From: Rhizobium aethiopicum
Lineage (GTDB): Bacteria; Pseudomonadota; Alphaproteobacteria; Rhizobiales; Rhizobiaceae
Length of the DNA stretch: 64,000 nt
Assembly (NCBI RefSeq): GCF_014197535.1
Contig: NZ_JACIFV010000017.1
Location: forward strand, 62,001 to 126,000
Direction of reading: 5' to 3'
Every line of letters begins with the position of its first letter. Positions within the stretch are counted from its first letter, which is position 1. Both the position numbers and the translations under genes were made by a program. The notes beneath the pieces are model-generated. The model worked only from the letters and a program-made list of their open reading frames with translations. It made no database searches and was not told the origin of the DNA. This document shows positions 49,049 through 58,020 of the stretch, one piece after another.

Positions 49049-49082
49049 GGCGCGCGCGTCGGTCGCGCCCTGGCGAGCTGCA

Positions 49083-50471
49083 TTAGCCACCGCTCCTCAA
49101 TTCTTCAGCAAGCCGGAAATGGCGATTGGCCATTTCTGCGTCGCCCTTTGCCTGAGCGAGCAGAGCCAAATTGTAGTTCGCACCCGGGTCGTCCGGTTTC
49201 AACTGGAGAGCGGCGAGGTAATGGTGCTCTGCCGCGGGCAAGTCCCCGTTCTCGTGAAGCAGGACGGCGAGATTGTTATGGGCCTCCGCATAGTCCGGCC
49301 TCGCACGAATAGCGGCTCGGTACTCTTCCTCTGCCCTATGCTGGTCGCCCGGTTCGAGCAGCATCGCATAGTTGTAATGCGCCTCTGCATAATCGGGCTG
49401 ATGCTCCAGCGCTCTTGCATAATGGGCTTCTGCGCTTGCTATATCTCCCATCCGCTCCAAGAAGACGCCGTAGTTGTTATTGGCCTCGGCGAAGGCGGGT
49501 CGGAGACGAAGGACTTCCCGGTACTGGCAGTCGGTCTGAACCGGATCGTCATTCGCCTCGAGAAGGCCCGCATATCGCAGCCGAGCATCCACAAAGTCGG
49601 GACGAAGGCGAATGGCGTTACGATAATGCGTTTCCGCGCCGCCGATATCGCCCATTTCCTCCAGAAGGATCGCATAATTATAGTGGCCTTCGGGATAATT
49701 CGGCCAAAGGCGGAGCGCCTCCTGGTAATGCTCAGCGGCTTCGACGGCGTCACCTAGCCTTTTCAGAAGAATTCCGAGATTGTTGTGAGCCTCCGGATAT
49801 GTGGCACGGAGTTCCAGTGCCTTGCGATAGCAAAGCAGTTCGTCTTCCACCGCACCAGTACTTCGCGATCCCAACCCGACCCCTCTCAGGAACCAGTCCT
49901 CCGCGGTCATTTTGTCCTCGGGCCTTGCGGCAAGTGCGGCCTGGTCGACGGACACCATCCTGTAGAGCTGGCGACAGGCCAGAAAGTCGCCTTTGAGCTC
50001 GAAACTTCCAGCATCCTCGAAATTATAAACGGGAAGGTCGATAAGCTCGAGAATAGTCTGTGAGATAAACAACGAGTCCGGGTCGGCGCTCGCTTCCACG
50101 CGCTTCGCGATATTGATAGCCCGACCGATCCACGCGTCGTCGTCTGCAATCCGGTAGCATTCGCCGAAGTGGCAGCCCACCCGGATCGGAAGATCATGCC
50201 CGTACTGAGATGCGGCCAGAGAACGGCGGCGTTGTTTCCAATACGCGATGAGCTTCAGCGAGAAGTGAACCGCGACGTCCGCGGATTCGAAAAGAAAAAG
50301 GTGACCATCCCCGGTGAAGTTTTCATGCCGCCTGCCGTATTGGCTCGCAAGTGACTGCGACAGGTAGCGGTATTCCGTGACGATTTCCGCTGCCGCATCC
50401 CGTGAGACATTGTTCCAGACCGCCGAGTGGCGGACGAGATCGGTGAAGATAACGGCGAAGTAGATACCCAT
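49083..50471 (-). CDS. Class III cyclase-domain protein with C-terminal TPR repeats
   Basis: A 462-residue protein. The first 175 residues are a class III adenylate cyclase-like domain: IFTDLVRHSAVW with the first metal Asp, NFTGDGHLFLFES with the second, and HFGECYRIADDDAWIGRAINIAKRVEASADPDSLFIS. Here some residues for base recognition differ from active cyclases, so activity is not sure. From about residue 205 come seven 34-residue TPR units (AHNNLGILLKRLGDAVEAAEHYQEALRLWP and on), a protein-binding superhelix. Ribosome site weak. Convergent with the LysR gene. Cyclase-TPR fusions are frequent in rhizobia, but the target protein is unknown. Confidence 0.9.
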   Translation of the reverse strand: MGIYFAVIFTDLVRHSAVWNNVSRDAAAEIVTEYRYLSQSLASQYGRRHENFTGDGHLFLFESADVAVHFSLKLIAYWKQRRRSLAASQYGHDLPIRVGCHFGECYRIADDDAWIGRAINIAKRVEASADPDSLFISQTILELIDLPVYNFEDAGSFELKGDFLACRQLYRMVSVDQAALAARPEDKMTAEDWFLRGVGLGSRSTGAVEDELLCYRKALELRATYPEAHNNLGILLKRLGDAVEAAEHYQEALRLWPNYPEGHYNYAILLEEMGDIGGAETHYRNAIRLRPDFVDARLRYAGLLEANDDPVQTDCQYREVLRLRPAFAEANNNYGVFLERMGDIASAEAHYARALEHQPDYAEAHYNYAMLLEPGDQHRAEEEYRAAIRARPDYAEAHNNLAVLLHENGDLPAAEHHYLAALQLKPDDPGANYNLALLAQAKGDAEMANRHFRLAEELRSGG

Positions 50472-50557
50472 TTCGTTTACCGCCGATCGGCGCTATCATC
50501 TTACAAAGTGAGCGCATCGAGGTTGAACTTCATCCAGTACACAGAAGGAAACCCATC

Positions 50558-50833
50558 ATGCCACAGTATATGGTCGAAAGACACTTGCCCGGCATCACTC
50601 CGCAGCAGCTTTCAGCCGCCGCGGCACGCGCAAAGGCCGTCACTGCTGAAATGACGTCACAAGGCAAGCCGGTCCGGTATCTGCGCTCGACCTTCGTGCC
50701 ATCGGAAGAGAAATCCTTCTGCCTCTTCGATGCGCCTTCTGCCGAGCGTGTCGAGGAAGCAAACCAGATCGCGCAAATTCCTTTGCAGCGTATTATCGAA
50801 GTCCAGCACATTGCTGCCGACGATCTGGCCTGA
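50558..50833 (+). CDS. DUF4242 family protein (nickel-binding-like)
   Basis: A 91-residue ferredoxin-like small protein: MPQYMVERHLPGITPQQLSAAAARAKAVTAEMTSQGKPVRYLRSTFVPSEEKSFCLFDAPSAERVEEANQIAQIPLQRIIEV. These are the landmarks of DUF4242, some members of which bind nickel in crystals. The role is unknown. AGAAGGAA leads the ATG. Divergent from the cyclase-TPR gene. Confidence 0.88.
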   Translation: MPQYMVERHLPGITPQQLSAAAARAKAVTAEMTSQGKPVRYLRSTFVPSEEKSFCLFDAPSAERVEEANQIAQIPLQRIIEVQHIAADDLA

Positions 50834-50966
50834 GGTGTTATTTTTCAAAGGATCAACAGGCGCGACCCGCGAAGCTCGGACCGCAGGACGAGTCGAGGCC
50901 GGTGGCTCGACGCACGCCAAGGTAATTGGCGGCGGATGAGGCGCAGATTTGAACCTTGCTAGCTCG

Positions 50967-51041
50967 GAACGCCCTGCCCTGCGCTTGCGCTCCGGGCGTT
51001 CGTCGTTGCAATCGATTCACAGGATCGATTGCTCCCGCTCC
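50967..51041. repeat. Cluster of intergenic palindromes
   Basis: Three hairpins in a row: GAACGCCC / GGGCGTTC (50967-50974 and 50994-51001, inner GCGCTTGCGC), CAATCGA-N9-TCGATTG (51009-51031) and TCCCGC-TCC-GCGGGA soon after. They lie between the convergent DUF4242 and aminotransferase genes, and look like intergenic repeat units that may also act as a terminator. Confidence 0.55.
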
Positions 51042-51060
51042 GCGGGACCACTCCTCACCC

Positions 51061-51948
51061 TCACTCCTCGCTCTCACTCCTGCCGTGGGCCCAGTCCATA
51101 TAGAGCTCCAGCGCCTTGCGGGTGACCGGGCCTTCCTGGAAATCGCGGCCGTCGAGGCGAGTGACGCCGACGACCTTGGAGTAGTTGCCTGTCGTGAAGA
51201 CCTCGTCGGCCTGCATGAAATCCTCCACCGAGAGCGTGGCTTCGACGACATCGAAGCCGGCCTTGCGCAGCAAGCCGATGACACGGGCGCGGGTGATGCC
51301 GGCGAGGAAGGTGCGGTTGGCGGCCGGCGTCATCACCACGCCGTCGCGCACCAGGAAGACGTTCGACGAGGCGGTCTCGACGACGTTGCCGTTGAGATCG
51401 CGGACCAGCGCATTGTCAAAGCCGCGGCTGCGCGCCTCGGCGATCATGCGGCCGCTGTTCGGATAGAGCGAACCGGTCTTGGCCTCGGTCATCGCTGTTT
51501 CCGGCGACGGACGACGATAGGGCGAAACGGTGAGGCTGGTGCCGCCATGGCCGCCCATCGGCGCCTCGAACAGGCAGAGGGCGAAGCGGGTCGATTCGGC
51601 ATCGACCGAGACGACGCTGCCGGGCGAACCGTGTTCGCCCCAGTACATCGGCTTGATGTAGATTGCCGTGGCACCATCGAATTTGGCGACACCCTCCCAG
51701 GCAAGGGCGGCGATCTCCTCGGCCGACGTCACAGGCTTCAAGCCCATGGCGAGTGCTGAGCGGTTGACGCGTTGGCAGTGGAGGTCGAGATCCGGAGCGA
51801 TGCCGTCGAACCAGCGGGCGCCGTCGAAAACCGAGGAGCCGAGCCACATGGCGTGCGAGGTCGGCCCGATCAGCGGCGGATTGCCAGAGAGCCACTCCCC
51901 GTCGACATGAGTCCAGGTGGTGGAACGCGGTGATGTATCGACGGCCAT
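51061..51948 (-). CDS. ilvE: Class IV PLP-dependent aminotransferase, branched-chain type
   Basis: A 295-residue enzyme that exchanges amino groups between branched-chain amino acids and 2-oxoglutarate (or acts on D-amino acids or aryl substrates in close relatives). The catalytic Lys is in TEAKTGSLYPNSGRMIAEARSRGFDNALV; also visible are GSSVFDGARWFDGI near the start, ETASSNVFLVRDGVVMTP and TRARVIGLLRKAGFDVVEATLSVEDFMQADEVFTTGNYSKVVGV. GGGAGGGCAGC precedes the ATG at 51948. The family has many paralogues in rhizobia, so the gene symbol is tentative. Confidence 0.82.
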   Translation of the reverse strand: MAVDTSPRSTTWTHVDGEWLSGNPPLIGPTSHAMWLGSSVFDGARWFDGIAPDLDLHCQRVNRSALAMGLKPVTSAEEIAALAWEGVAKFDGATAIYIKPMYWGEHGSPGSVVSVDAESTRFALCLFEAPMGGHGGTSLTVSPYRRPSPETAMTEAKTGSLYPNSGRMIAEARSRGFDNALVRDLNGNVVETASSNVFLVRDGVVMTPAANRTFLAGITRARVIGLLRKAGFDVVEATLSVEDFMQADEVFTTGNYSKVVGVTRLDGRDFQEGPVTRKALELYMDWAHGRSESEE

Positions 51949-52188
51949 GCTGCCCTCCCTATCCAGTCGGAAAAGCAAAAGCCGCCGCGGCTGGCCGGGT
52001 CAAGGAGAAATCCGGGCGGGAAAGGCGGAAGCAAGAAAATGCCGGAGGACGGCGCAGGGCCGCAATATTCGTGCGCGATACCGGCGACGCCAACGATGGG
52101 TGCATCAGCAAAAATGATGGAATGACAGTTGGATCGCCGGGCCGCCGCATGCGATCATGGACGCAAGCGCGAATAAGGGAGAACGCCG

Positions 52189-53232
52189 ATGAAAGCCATG
52201 TTCTACGAAGCCTTCGAGCAGGCCCCGGAGATCCGCACCCTGCCCGATCCCACACCTGCCGAGGACGGCGTCGTCATCGCAGTCGGCGCAAGCGGGCTCT
52301 GCCGCAGCGACTGGCACGGCTGGATGGGCCATGACCGAGATATCCGACTGCCGCATGTGCCGGGTCACGAGCTTGCCGGGCGGATCGTCGCCACCGGCCG
52401 TGGCGTGATGCGCTTCAAGATCGGCGACCGGGTGACCGTGCCGTTCGTTTCCGGCTGCGGCCATTGCGCGGTGTGCCATTCCGGCAACCAGCAGGTCTGC
52501 CCGAACCAGTTTCAGCCCGGCTTCACCCATTGGGGTTCCTTCGCTGAATATGTAGCGATCGATTATGCCGACACCAATCTGGTGCACCTGCCCGATTCGA
52601 TCGAGGACGCGACGGCGGCAAGCCTCGGCTGCCGCTTCGCCACCTCGTTCCGCGCCGTTGCCGACCGGGCGCGCACAGGGCCCGGCGAATGGATCGCCGT
52701 GCATGGCTGCGGCGGCGTCGGCCTGTCGGCGATCATGATCGCCACCGCACTCGGCGCCAATGCGATCGGCGTCGACATATCGGAGGAGAAACTCGCCTTC
52801 GCGCGCGAATGCGGGGCGGTGGCGACGGTCAATGCATCTGATGTCGCCGACGTGGCCGAAGCGGTGCGCGAGATCACCAAGGGCGGCGCCCATGTCTCGA
52901 TCGACGCGCTCGGCCATCCCGCCACCTGCTTCAACTCGATCAAGAACCTTCGCCGGCGCGGCCGGCATGTGCAGGTGGGGCTGATGCTCGGTGAATACGC
53001 CACGCCCGAGATTCCGATGGCTGAGGTGATCAGCCACGAACTTGAGATCTACGGCAGCCACGGCATGCAGGCCTGGCGCTACGACGCCATGCTGTCGATG
53101 CTGGCGGCCGGCAAGATCGCCCCGCAGAAACTGATCGGACGCCGCGTCAGTCTCGAGGAGGCCGTGCCGGCGCTGATGGGGCTCGATAAGGCGGAGGCGA
53201 CAGGGATCAGCGTGATTACGCGGTTTTCATAG
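52189..53232 (+). CDS. Zinc-dependent alcohol dehydrogenase
   Basis: A 347-residue medium-chain dehydrogenase. Catalytic zinc ligands are in GLCRSDWHGW (Cys) and VPGHELAG (His, Glu). The structural-zinc loop GCGHCAVCHSGNQQVCP with four cysteines is intact, and the Rossmann motif VHGCGGVGLSAIMIATALGA follows. The enzyme oxidises an alcohol with NAD(P)+; substrate unknown. GGGAGAACGCCG lies before the ATG. It stands alone between the aminotransferase and the polyol operon regulator, and need not belong to either. Confidence 0.9.
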   Translation: MKAMFYEAFEQAPEIRTLPDPTPAEDGVVIAVGASGLCRSDWHGWMGHDRDIRLPHVPGHELAGRIVATGRGVMRFKIGDRVTVPFVSGCGHCAVCHSGNQQVCPNQFQPGFTHWGSFAEYVAIDYADTNLVHLPDSIEDATAASLGCRFATSFRAVADRARTGPGEWIAVHGCGGVGLSAIMIATALGANAIGVDISEEKLAFARECGAVATVNASDVADVAEAVREITKGGAHVSIDALGHPATCFNSIKNLRRRGRHVQVGLMLGEYATPEIPMAEVISHELEIYGSHGMQAWRYDAMLSMLAAGKIAPQKLIGRRVSLEEAVPALMGLDKAEATGISVITRFS

Positions 53233-53363
53233 GGATCGTTTTTCCCTCCCTGGTGGGACGAAAACGAGAGGAAGCAATAACTTTCCGAGTCTGGGCACAA
53301 TGAAGTCGCAAGGAGAGAATACATCTTCCCTCCTCTTTAAGTATCATCGACTAATCGCTAGGT

Positions 53364-54290
53364 TCACTGCACAGGCATATGATCTGTCACTGCCTGAGGT
53401 AACGGAACGGTTCTGCGGTTGGTGGACAGTTTCCGGTATTTTGACGGTGTTAAGTTGTGGTGACGCAGAAACACCCGGTTGAAATTTGACAGATTGCGAT
53501 AGCCCACCTCGAAGCAGATGTCCGTTATCGGCATAGAGGTATCGGTCAATAGCTGGCCCGCCTTCCAGATACGAAGCTTGTTGACGTGGTCGGTGAAGCT
53601 GTGTCCGCTGTTTTTCTTGAAGAATCGCGAGAAGGCGCTGTCGCTCATGCCGACCATGCGAGCCATATCAGGCAACCGGATGTCCTCCGACAGGTTGGCA
53701 AAGAGATATGCGAAGACCTGTTGCAGGGCTTCCAGCGAACCATAGCTCAGGTCCGGCACATAAGCCTCTGAAGACAGTGTATCGAACTCGTCGCTGTCCC
53801 GCAGCAGCGAGAGCAATGACAGGAAGGTCGAAAGCCGCACCGAGCCGGACTGGAACTCCATGTCGAGTATCAGCGCCTCCGCCTGTTCCCGCGCTCGGCC
53901 CTTGAAGGAGAGCCCCCGCTGTGCGCGCGCGAAAAAGTCACGCAGCCCCGCCAGTTCCGGCAGGAAGGCCGAAGCCTGCTCCAGCTTGGCCGGCAGAAAC
54001 TGAATGACGATGTCACGTCCTGGAATGCGCTCATCCGGTCCGAGCGGCGTCACCCAGTCGTGCGGCAGGTTGCTGCCGATGACGGAAATATGGCCCGGCG
54101 TGAACGCGCCGACATGATCGCCTGCAAGCAGGACGCCGCTGGCGTTGGGAATGTAGTGGATCTCCACCTCCGGGTGGAAATTCCAGACGTTGCGTTCCCA
54201 CGGATAGTCGTCGCGGCGCCAGAGGAACGACTCGTCCGCGCCAGTCAAGACATATTCAAATCTCGCGACCGTCGGCGAAATAACTGACAT
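53364..54290 (-). CDS. AraC family transcriptional regulator of the polyol operon
   Basis: A 308-residue regulator: an N-terminal cupin-like effector domain at about 20-150 (WRRDDYPWERNVWNFHPEVEIHYIPNASGVLLAGDHVGAFTPGHISVIGSNLPHDWV) and C-terminal double HTH at about 195-295 (IRLPDMARMVGMSDSAFSRFFKKNSGHSFTDHVNKLRIWKAGQLLTDTSMPITDICFEVGYRNLSNFNRVFLRHHNLTPSKYRKL). It is divergent from the ABC transporter operon, with a 19-base palindrome between, so it very likely controls that operon in response to the polyol. Start at 54290 follows GGGAGG at nine bases; 54299 is an alternative. Confidence 0.93.
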   Translation of the reverse strand: MSVISPTVARFEYVLTGADESFLWRRDDYPWERNVWNFHPEVEIHYIPNASGVLLAGDHVGAFTPGHISVIGSNLPHDWVTPLGPDERIPGRDIVIQFLPAKLEQASAFLPELAGLRDFFARAQRGLSFKGRAREQAEALILDMEFQSGSVRLSTFLSLLSLLRDSDEFDTLSSEAYVPDLSYGSLEALQQVFAYLFANLSEDIRLPDMARMVGMSDSAFSRFFKKNSGHSFTDHVNKLRIWKAGQLLTDTSMPITDICFEVGYRNLSNFNRVFLRHHNLTPSKYRKLSTNRRTVPLPQAVTDHMPVQ

Positions 54291-54332
54291 TGCGGACATC
54301 CTCCCGTGCCTCCTAGCATGCTCGTTGCGCTG

Positions 54333-54351
54333 ACAATCAATATTTGATTGT
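54333..54351. promoter_or_regulatory. Palindrome between araC and the ABC operon
   Basis: ACAATCAA-TAT-TTGATTGT, perfect 8-base arms; outer GTTGC and GCAAC add further symmetry. It lies 43 bases upstream of the AraC start and about 180 bases from the transporter start. AraC proteins usually bind direct repeats, so a second regulator is possible. Confidence 0.5.
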
Positions 54352-54532
54352 GCAACGCACACAAGATTTCATGAATAAATTCGGTATTTCGCGCATGAGA
54401 GTATCAGTATCGCGCAACGGCCGCGCTTGTGTCCACCAGTTCTTTCTACAACTATTGAGGTCCGTTGAGCGTCTTGGAGGAGAGTTTAGACGCACAACCG
54501 GACCGATTTTGCGATCCAAATGGAGGAGAACA

Positions 54533-55963
54533 ATGAACAGTTTCGTCAAAGCCGTGGGCGTCGGCTTCATTTCGCTTGGCCTTTGGAGCTCGACAGCTCT
54601 TGCTCAAGATTCCTGGTGGAAGACTGCCGCCCAGCCCTATCAGGGCGCGACCATCCGGGGCATCTCGGAATCGACCCCAGCGTCGAAATATGTCGAGCAG
54701 GTGCTCGGTCCCAAGTTCACAGAAGAGACCGGCATCAAGGTCGAATTCGAAGCGACATCCTGGGACCAGATGTACGACAAGGCGATCAAGGACATGGAGG
54801 CCAATACCGGCATCTATGACTTCGTCTATATCGAGCAGGACATCGTATATACATATCTGGCCCGAAACTTCCTGGTCGATATCACCAAGTCGCTCGCCGA
54901 TAATGCGAAGATCGCTTCGCCGGACTTCAAGCCGGAGAATTTCACCACTTTCCTGAACTATTTCAAGGATCCGAAGTCGGGCAATGTCATGGGCGTCCCC
55001 ATGGAAGCATTCATCAAGCCTTACCTCTACCGCAAGGATCTTTTCGATGATCCGGCGATCCAGAAAGCCTACAAGGATTCCACCGGTGCGGATCTGAAGC
55101 CCGCGACGACGCATGAAGAGTATACCCAGATTGCCAAGTTCTTCACCGAATACGGCGCAGACAAGGAGCTCTGGGGAACCACCGTACAGGCCTCGTCGAG
55201 CCACCCCGCCGCCTTCTACGAATTCTTCGAGTCGGTCGCGCCGACCTTTGGCGTGTACAACTGGGGCATCGATGGCACGACCTTCGCGGCCACCGAAGCG
55301 AACGGCGGCCAGATGAACTCAGCCGCCGCGAAGAAGGCGCTCAACTACTGGATCGACCTGCTGAAATACGCGCCGCCGGAATCGACGTCGTCCACTTGGG
55401 ACGAGGTTGCCGGGACATTTGCCGCCGGCCGCGCGGCCCAAGGCCTCGTCTACGGTGAAAACGCTGCCTGGATCGCTACCGACGAAAGCAAATCGACGGT
55501 CGTCGGCAAGGTGGGAGTGTCATTGCCTCCGGTCGAGGCAGGTGTCATGGAAGCAGCCGAATCCGGCAAGGGATATATCGGCTATTACGATGGTGGCGCG
55601 TTCGGCATCCCGCATTCGTCCAAGAACAAGGACGCGTCGCTGCTATTCCTGCAGTATATCGGTCAGGCTTCAGTGCAGACCGACTGGGCGCTGGCCGGCT
55701 CCCGCATCGTCATGAACTCGACCTACGACGATCCCAAAATCGTCGACCAGGACAAGAAGATGAACGGCTACTACACGCTGATGCGTGAGGACGGAAAGCT
55801 GTTCGCCGGAGCTCCGCCGTTCCCGTTCCACGCGCAAGTTCTGCAGGTAGTCGCGCCGTTCATCTACAAAGCGATCGTCGGTGAGATCAAGCCGGACGAT
55901 GCGCTGGACCAGGCCGCCACCGCAGCAGAAGCTGAACTCGTGAAGCTCGGCTACCGCAAGTAA
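54533..55963 (+). CDS. ABC transporter sugar/polyol-binding protein
   Basis: A 476-residue periplasmic solute-binding protein: signal peptide 1-24 (VKAVGVGFISLGLWSSTALA) and the two-lobed fold of family 1 sugar-binding proteins (FTEETGIKVEFEATSWDQMYDKAIKDMEANTGIYDFVYIEQDIVYTYLARNFLVDI; GVPMEAFIKPYLYRKDLF; FAAGRAAQGLVYGENAAWI; IGYYDGGAFGIPHSSKNKDASLLFLQYIGQ). At 476 residues it is longer than the usual 420-440. GGAGGAG lies four to seven bases before the ATG. It leads the operon, separated from the permease genes by a strong hairpin that would keep its message in excess. Confidence 0.93.
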   Translation: MNSFVKAVGVGFISLGLWSSTALAQDSWWKTAAQPYQGATIRGISESTPASKYVEQVLGPKFTEETGIKVEFEATSWDQMYDKAIKDMEANTGIYDFVYIEQDIVYTYLARNFLVDITKSLADNAKIASPDFKPENFTTFLNYFKDPKSGNVMGVPMEAFIKPYLYRKDLFDDPAIQKAYKDSTGADLKPATTHEEYTQIAKFFTEYGADKELWGTTVQASSSHPAAFYEFFESVAPTFGVYNWGIDGTTFAATEANGGQMNSAAAKKALNYWIDLLKYAPPESTSSTWDEVAGTFAAGRAAQGLVYGENAAWIATDESKSTVVGKVGVSLPPVEAGVMEAAESGKGYIGYYDGGAFGIPHSSKNKDASLLFLQYIGQASVQTDWALAGSRIVMNSTYDDPKIVDQDKKMNGYYTLMREDGKLFAGAPPFPFHAQVLQVVAPFIYKAIVGEIKPDDALDQAATAAEAELVKLGYRK

Positions 55964-55986
55964 AAGACCGCACCTCCCAAGCGGTT

Positions 55987-56014
55987 GGCGGCCGCCTCTA
56001 GCAAGGTGGCCGCC
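55987..56014 (+). terminator. Stem-loop between binding-protein and permease genes
   Basis: GGCGGCCGCCT-CTAGCA-AGGTGGCCGCC, 11 pairs including one G-U, followed by CCCCTTT. It sits where a transport operon often has a 3'-end stabiliser or partial terminator. Confidence 0.6.
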
Positions 56015-56099
56015 CCCTTTCCTGACTGCGGTTTGCGGGCCTGCCCGCGACGCTGGTAGTCAGGCGAAAATTGTCAAGGACGATCTGACGGAGCGCAGG

Positions 56100-56978
56100 A
56101 TGAGACAATCCAACATCGGATGGCTGTTTCTAACACCAGCCACGCTAATCCTGTTCGTTGTCGGGTTCGTTCCCTTCATCTACATTCTCTATGTCGGCTT
56201 CTTCGACTGGAACACCAACGCAGTCGACCCCACGCTGCGCTGGGCAGGCCTCCAGAATTATCGCAGCCTCGTTTTTGACACGACATTCCTGAACTCGCTT
56301 GCGCGCACGCTGGTCTTCGCATTCTTCGTCGTTGTGAGCGAACTGTTGCTAGGCTACGTCCTGGCCCGCGCGCTGATGGCGGACCGCCTGTGGGGCCGGC
56401 AGTTCTTTCGCACGATCCACACACTGCCGATCGTTGTCGCGCCCATTGCAGTCGGCGCTACCTGGCGGCTGCTTTGCGTTCCCGGGTTCGGCATCGTGCC
56501 CTATTACCTGAAACTGTGGTTCGGCATCGACTACAACATCTCGACCAATGCCTATCACGCCTTCGTCACGGCCATGATCATGGACCTGTGGCATTGGACG
56601 CCGTTCGTGACGCTGTCGCTGATGGCGGGACTGACCGCCTTGCCGAAAGAACCGCTCGAACAGGCGCAGATCGACGGCGGCAACAAGCTGCAGATTTTCT
56701 GGTACGTGATCGTTCCGATGTTGAAGCCGGTGCTGCTGACTACCGTCTTCATCCGGCTGATGGACGCATTGCGCTCGGTCGACGAAATCTGGATGCTGAC
56801 CAAGGGTGGTCCGGCTGAGGCGACCCGGTTCATCGGCCTTCATATCTGGATCAACGTCTTTCCGAAGACCGATTACGGCTACGGTGCGGCCATGTCGCTG
56901 CTGACGCTATACGTCACGATCGTTCTGAGCTGGCTGCTGTTCGTCGCCATGACCGGCCGCAAGGGAGGCGCACAATGA
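56100..56978 (+). CDS. ABC transporter permease, MalF-like
   Basis: A 292-residue inner-membrane permease with six helices. It opens with IGWLFLTPATLILFVVGFVPFIYILYVGFFDWN, and the EAA loop that contacts the ATPase is near 195-215 (TALPKEPLEQAQIDGGNKLQIFWYVIVPMLKPVL). Sugar family 1 type. GGAGCGCAGG precedes the ATG. Its stop overlaps the start of the second permease by four bases (ATGA), a sign of coupled translation. Confidence 0.94.
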   Translation: MRQSNIGWLFLTPATLILFVVGFVPFIYILYVGFFDWNTNAVDPTLRWAGLQNYRSLVFDTTFLNSLARTLVFAFFVVVSELLLGYVLARALMADRLWGRQFFRTIHTLPIVVAPIAVGATWRLLCVPGFGIVPYYLKLWFGIDYNISTNAYHAFVTAMIMDLWHWTPFVTLSLMAGLTALPKEPLEQAQIDGGNKLQIFWYVIVPMLKPVLLTTVFIRLMDALRSVDEIWMLTKGGPAEATRFIGLHIWINVFPKTDYGYGAAMSLLTLYVTIVLSWLLFVAMTGRKGGAQ

Positions 56979-57808
56979 GACGCTCCGGTATAGCCTCCTT
57001 CGTCCTTTGGATATGCCTGACCATTCTGACACTGCTTCCGGTCTGGTGGATGCTGGTGGTTTCGATGCGCCCCCGCGTGAAGCTTTATTCGAAGTCGTTC
57101 CTGATCGACGATCTTTACTGGAACAATTTCCTGGCGGTGCTGAACAGCTCGACATTCCTGCCGTATCTCTGGAATTCGCTGATCGTGGCGACATCGAACG
57201 CTGCGCTGGTGTGCGCGCTCGGCCTGCTCGCGGCGTTCGGGCTGTCGCGTTACAAAATCGGCGGCGGTGACAATGTGTTTTTCTGGCTGATCACCAACCG
57301 CATGGCGCCGCCAGCCGTGTTTCTGCTGCCGCTCTTCCTGCTGTTCACCAAGTGGTTCGTATTCGGCGATTTCATGCTGTTCGACACGAAGATTGGCCTG
57401 ATCCTGCTCTATTGCGTCTTCAACCTGCCCTTCGCCGTCTGGCTCTTGAAGGGCATGCTCGACGGGATTCCGCTGGAGCTTGACGAAGCGGCGCGGGTCG
57501 ATGGTGCGACAACCGGCCAGGTGCTGTCCAACGTCATCCTGCCGCTGGCGCGGCCGGGGTTGGCCGTCACCTTCATCCTGACCTGGATTTTCGCCTGGAA
57601 CGAGTACCTATTCGCAGCGACCCTAACGTCGTCGGCTAACGCCAGGACCGTGACGACAGCGCTCGCTGAATATGTCTCGGTCACCGGAACGAACTGGGGC
57701 GAGATGGCGGCGATGGCGTTCCTGACGACGCTTCCGGCCCTCATCGTGCTCGGCTTCGTCCAGAAACACATCGTGACCGGCCTCACGTTCGGCGCATTGA
57801 AAGGGTAA
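56975..57808 (+). CDS. ABC transporter permease, MalG-like
   Basis: A 277-residue partner permease with six helices. The EAA loop is near 160-180 (LKGMLDGIPLELDEAARVDGATTGQVLSNVILPLARPGLAVTFI). GGGAGGCGCACA precedes the ATG, inside the upstream gene. The next small ORF starts two bases after its stop. The pair with the MalF-like permease forms the membrane channel. Confidence 0.94.
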   Translation: MRRSGIASFVLWICLTILTLLPVWWMLVVSMRPRVKLYSKSFLIDDLYWNNFLAVLNSSTFLPYLWNSLIVATSNAALVCALGLLAAFGLSRYKIGGGDNVFFWLITNRMAPPAVFLLPLFLLFTKWFVFGDFMLFDTKIGLILLYCVFNLPFAVWLLKGMLDGIPLELDEAARVDGATTGQVLSNVILPLARPGLAVTFILTWIFAWNEYLFAATLTSSANARTVTTALAEYVSVTGTNWGEMAAMAFLTTLPALIVLGFVQKHIVTGLTFGALKG

Positions 57809-57809
57809 G

Positions 57810-58016
57810 ATGATGGCTGGCGTTCAACCCCAGAAAACCCAACGCGACGGATTCCTGCCTATCCGAACCAACGGCTTCGACAGGGGCTTCATCTCGGTCG
57901 TTATCCTGATCCTTGTGCATCTTCTATGGATGCGCTTCCTGGAGGGCGTGTTGCCCCTATGGGTGGCGACGGTGCTCTGCCTGGCGCTGGCCGTGTTCAT
58001 TATCCGAAAGGGCTGA
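57810..58016 (+). CDS. Small membrane protein of the polyol operon
   Basis: A 68-residue protein with a polar head of about 25 residues and two hydrophobic segments, at about 28-44 and 48-64 (FISVVILILVHLLWMRFLEGVLPLWVATVLCLALAVFII). It begins one base after the permease stop and ends four bases before the dehydrogenase start, so it is certainly in the operon. The bracketing and the membrane topology resemble the small DUF2160-type proteins found in glycerol transport operons, but I see no firm sequence match. It may support or tune the transporter. Confidence 0.72.
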   Translation: MMAGVQPQKTQRDGFLPIRTNGFDRGFISVVILILVHLLWMRFLEGVLPLWVATVLCLALAVFIIRKG

Positions 58017-58020
58017 AGAC

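Noticed and set aside
50840..51000. tRNA-like stretch with a TTTGAACC element
   Set aside because: No cloverleaf can be drawn: acceptor and anticodon stems are missing. The hairpins fit intergenic repeats.
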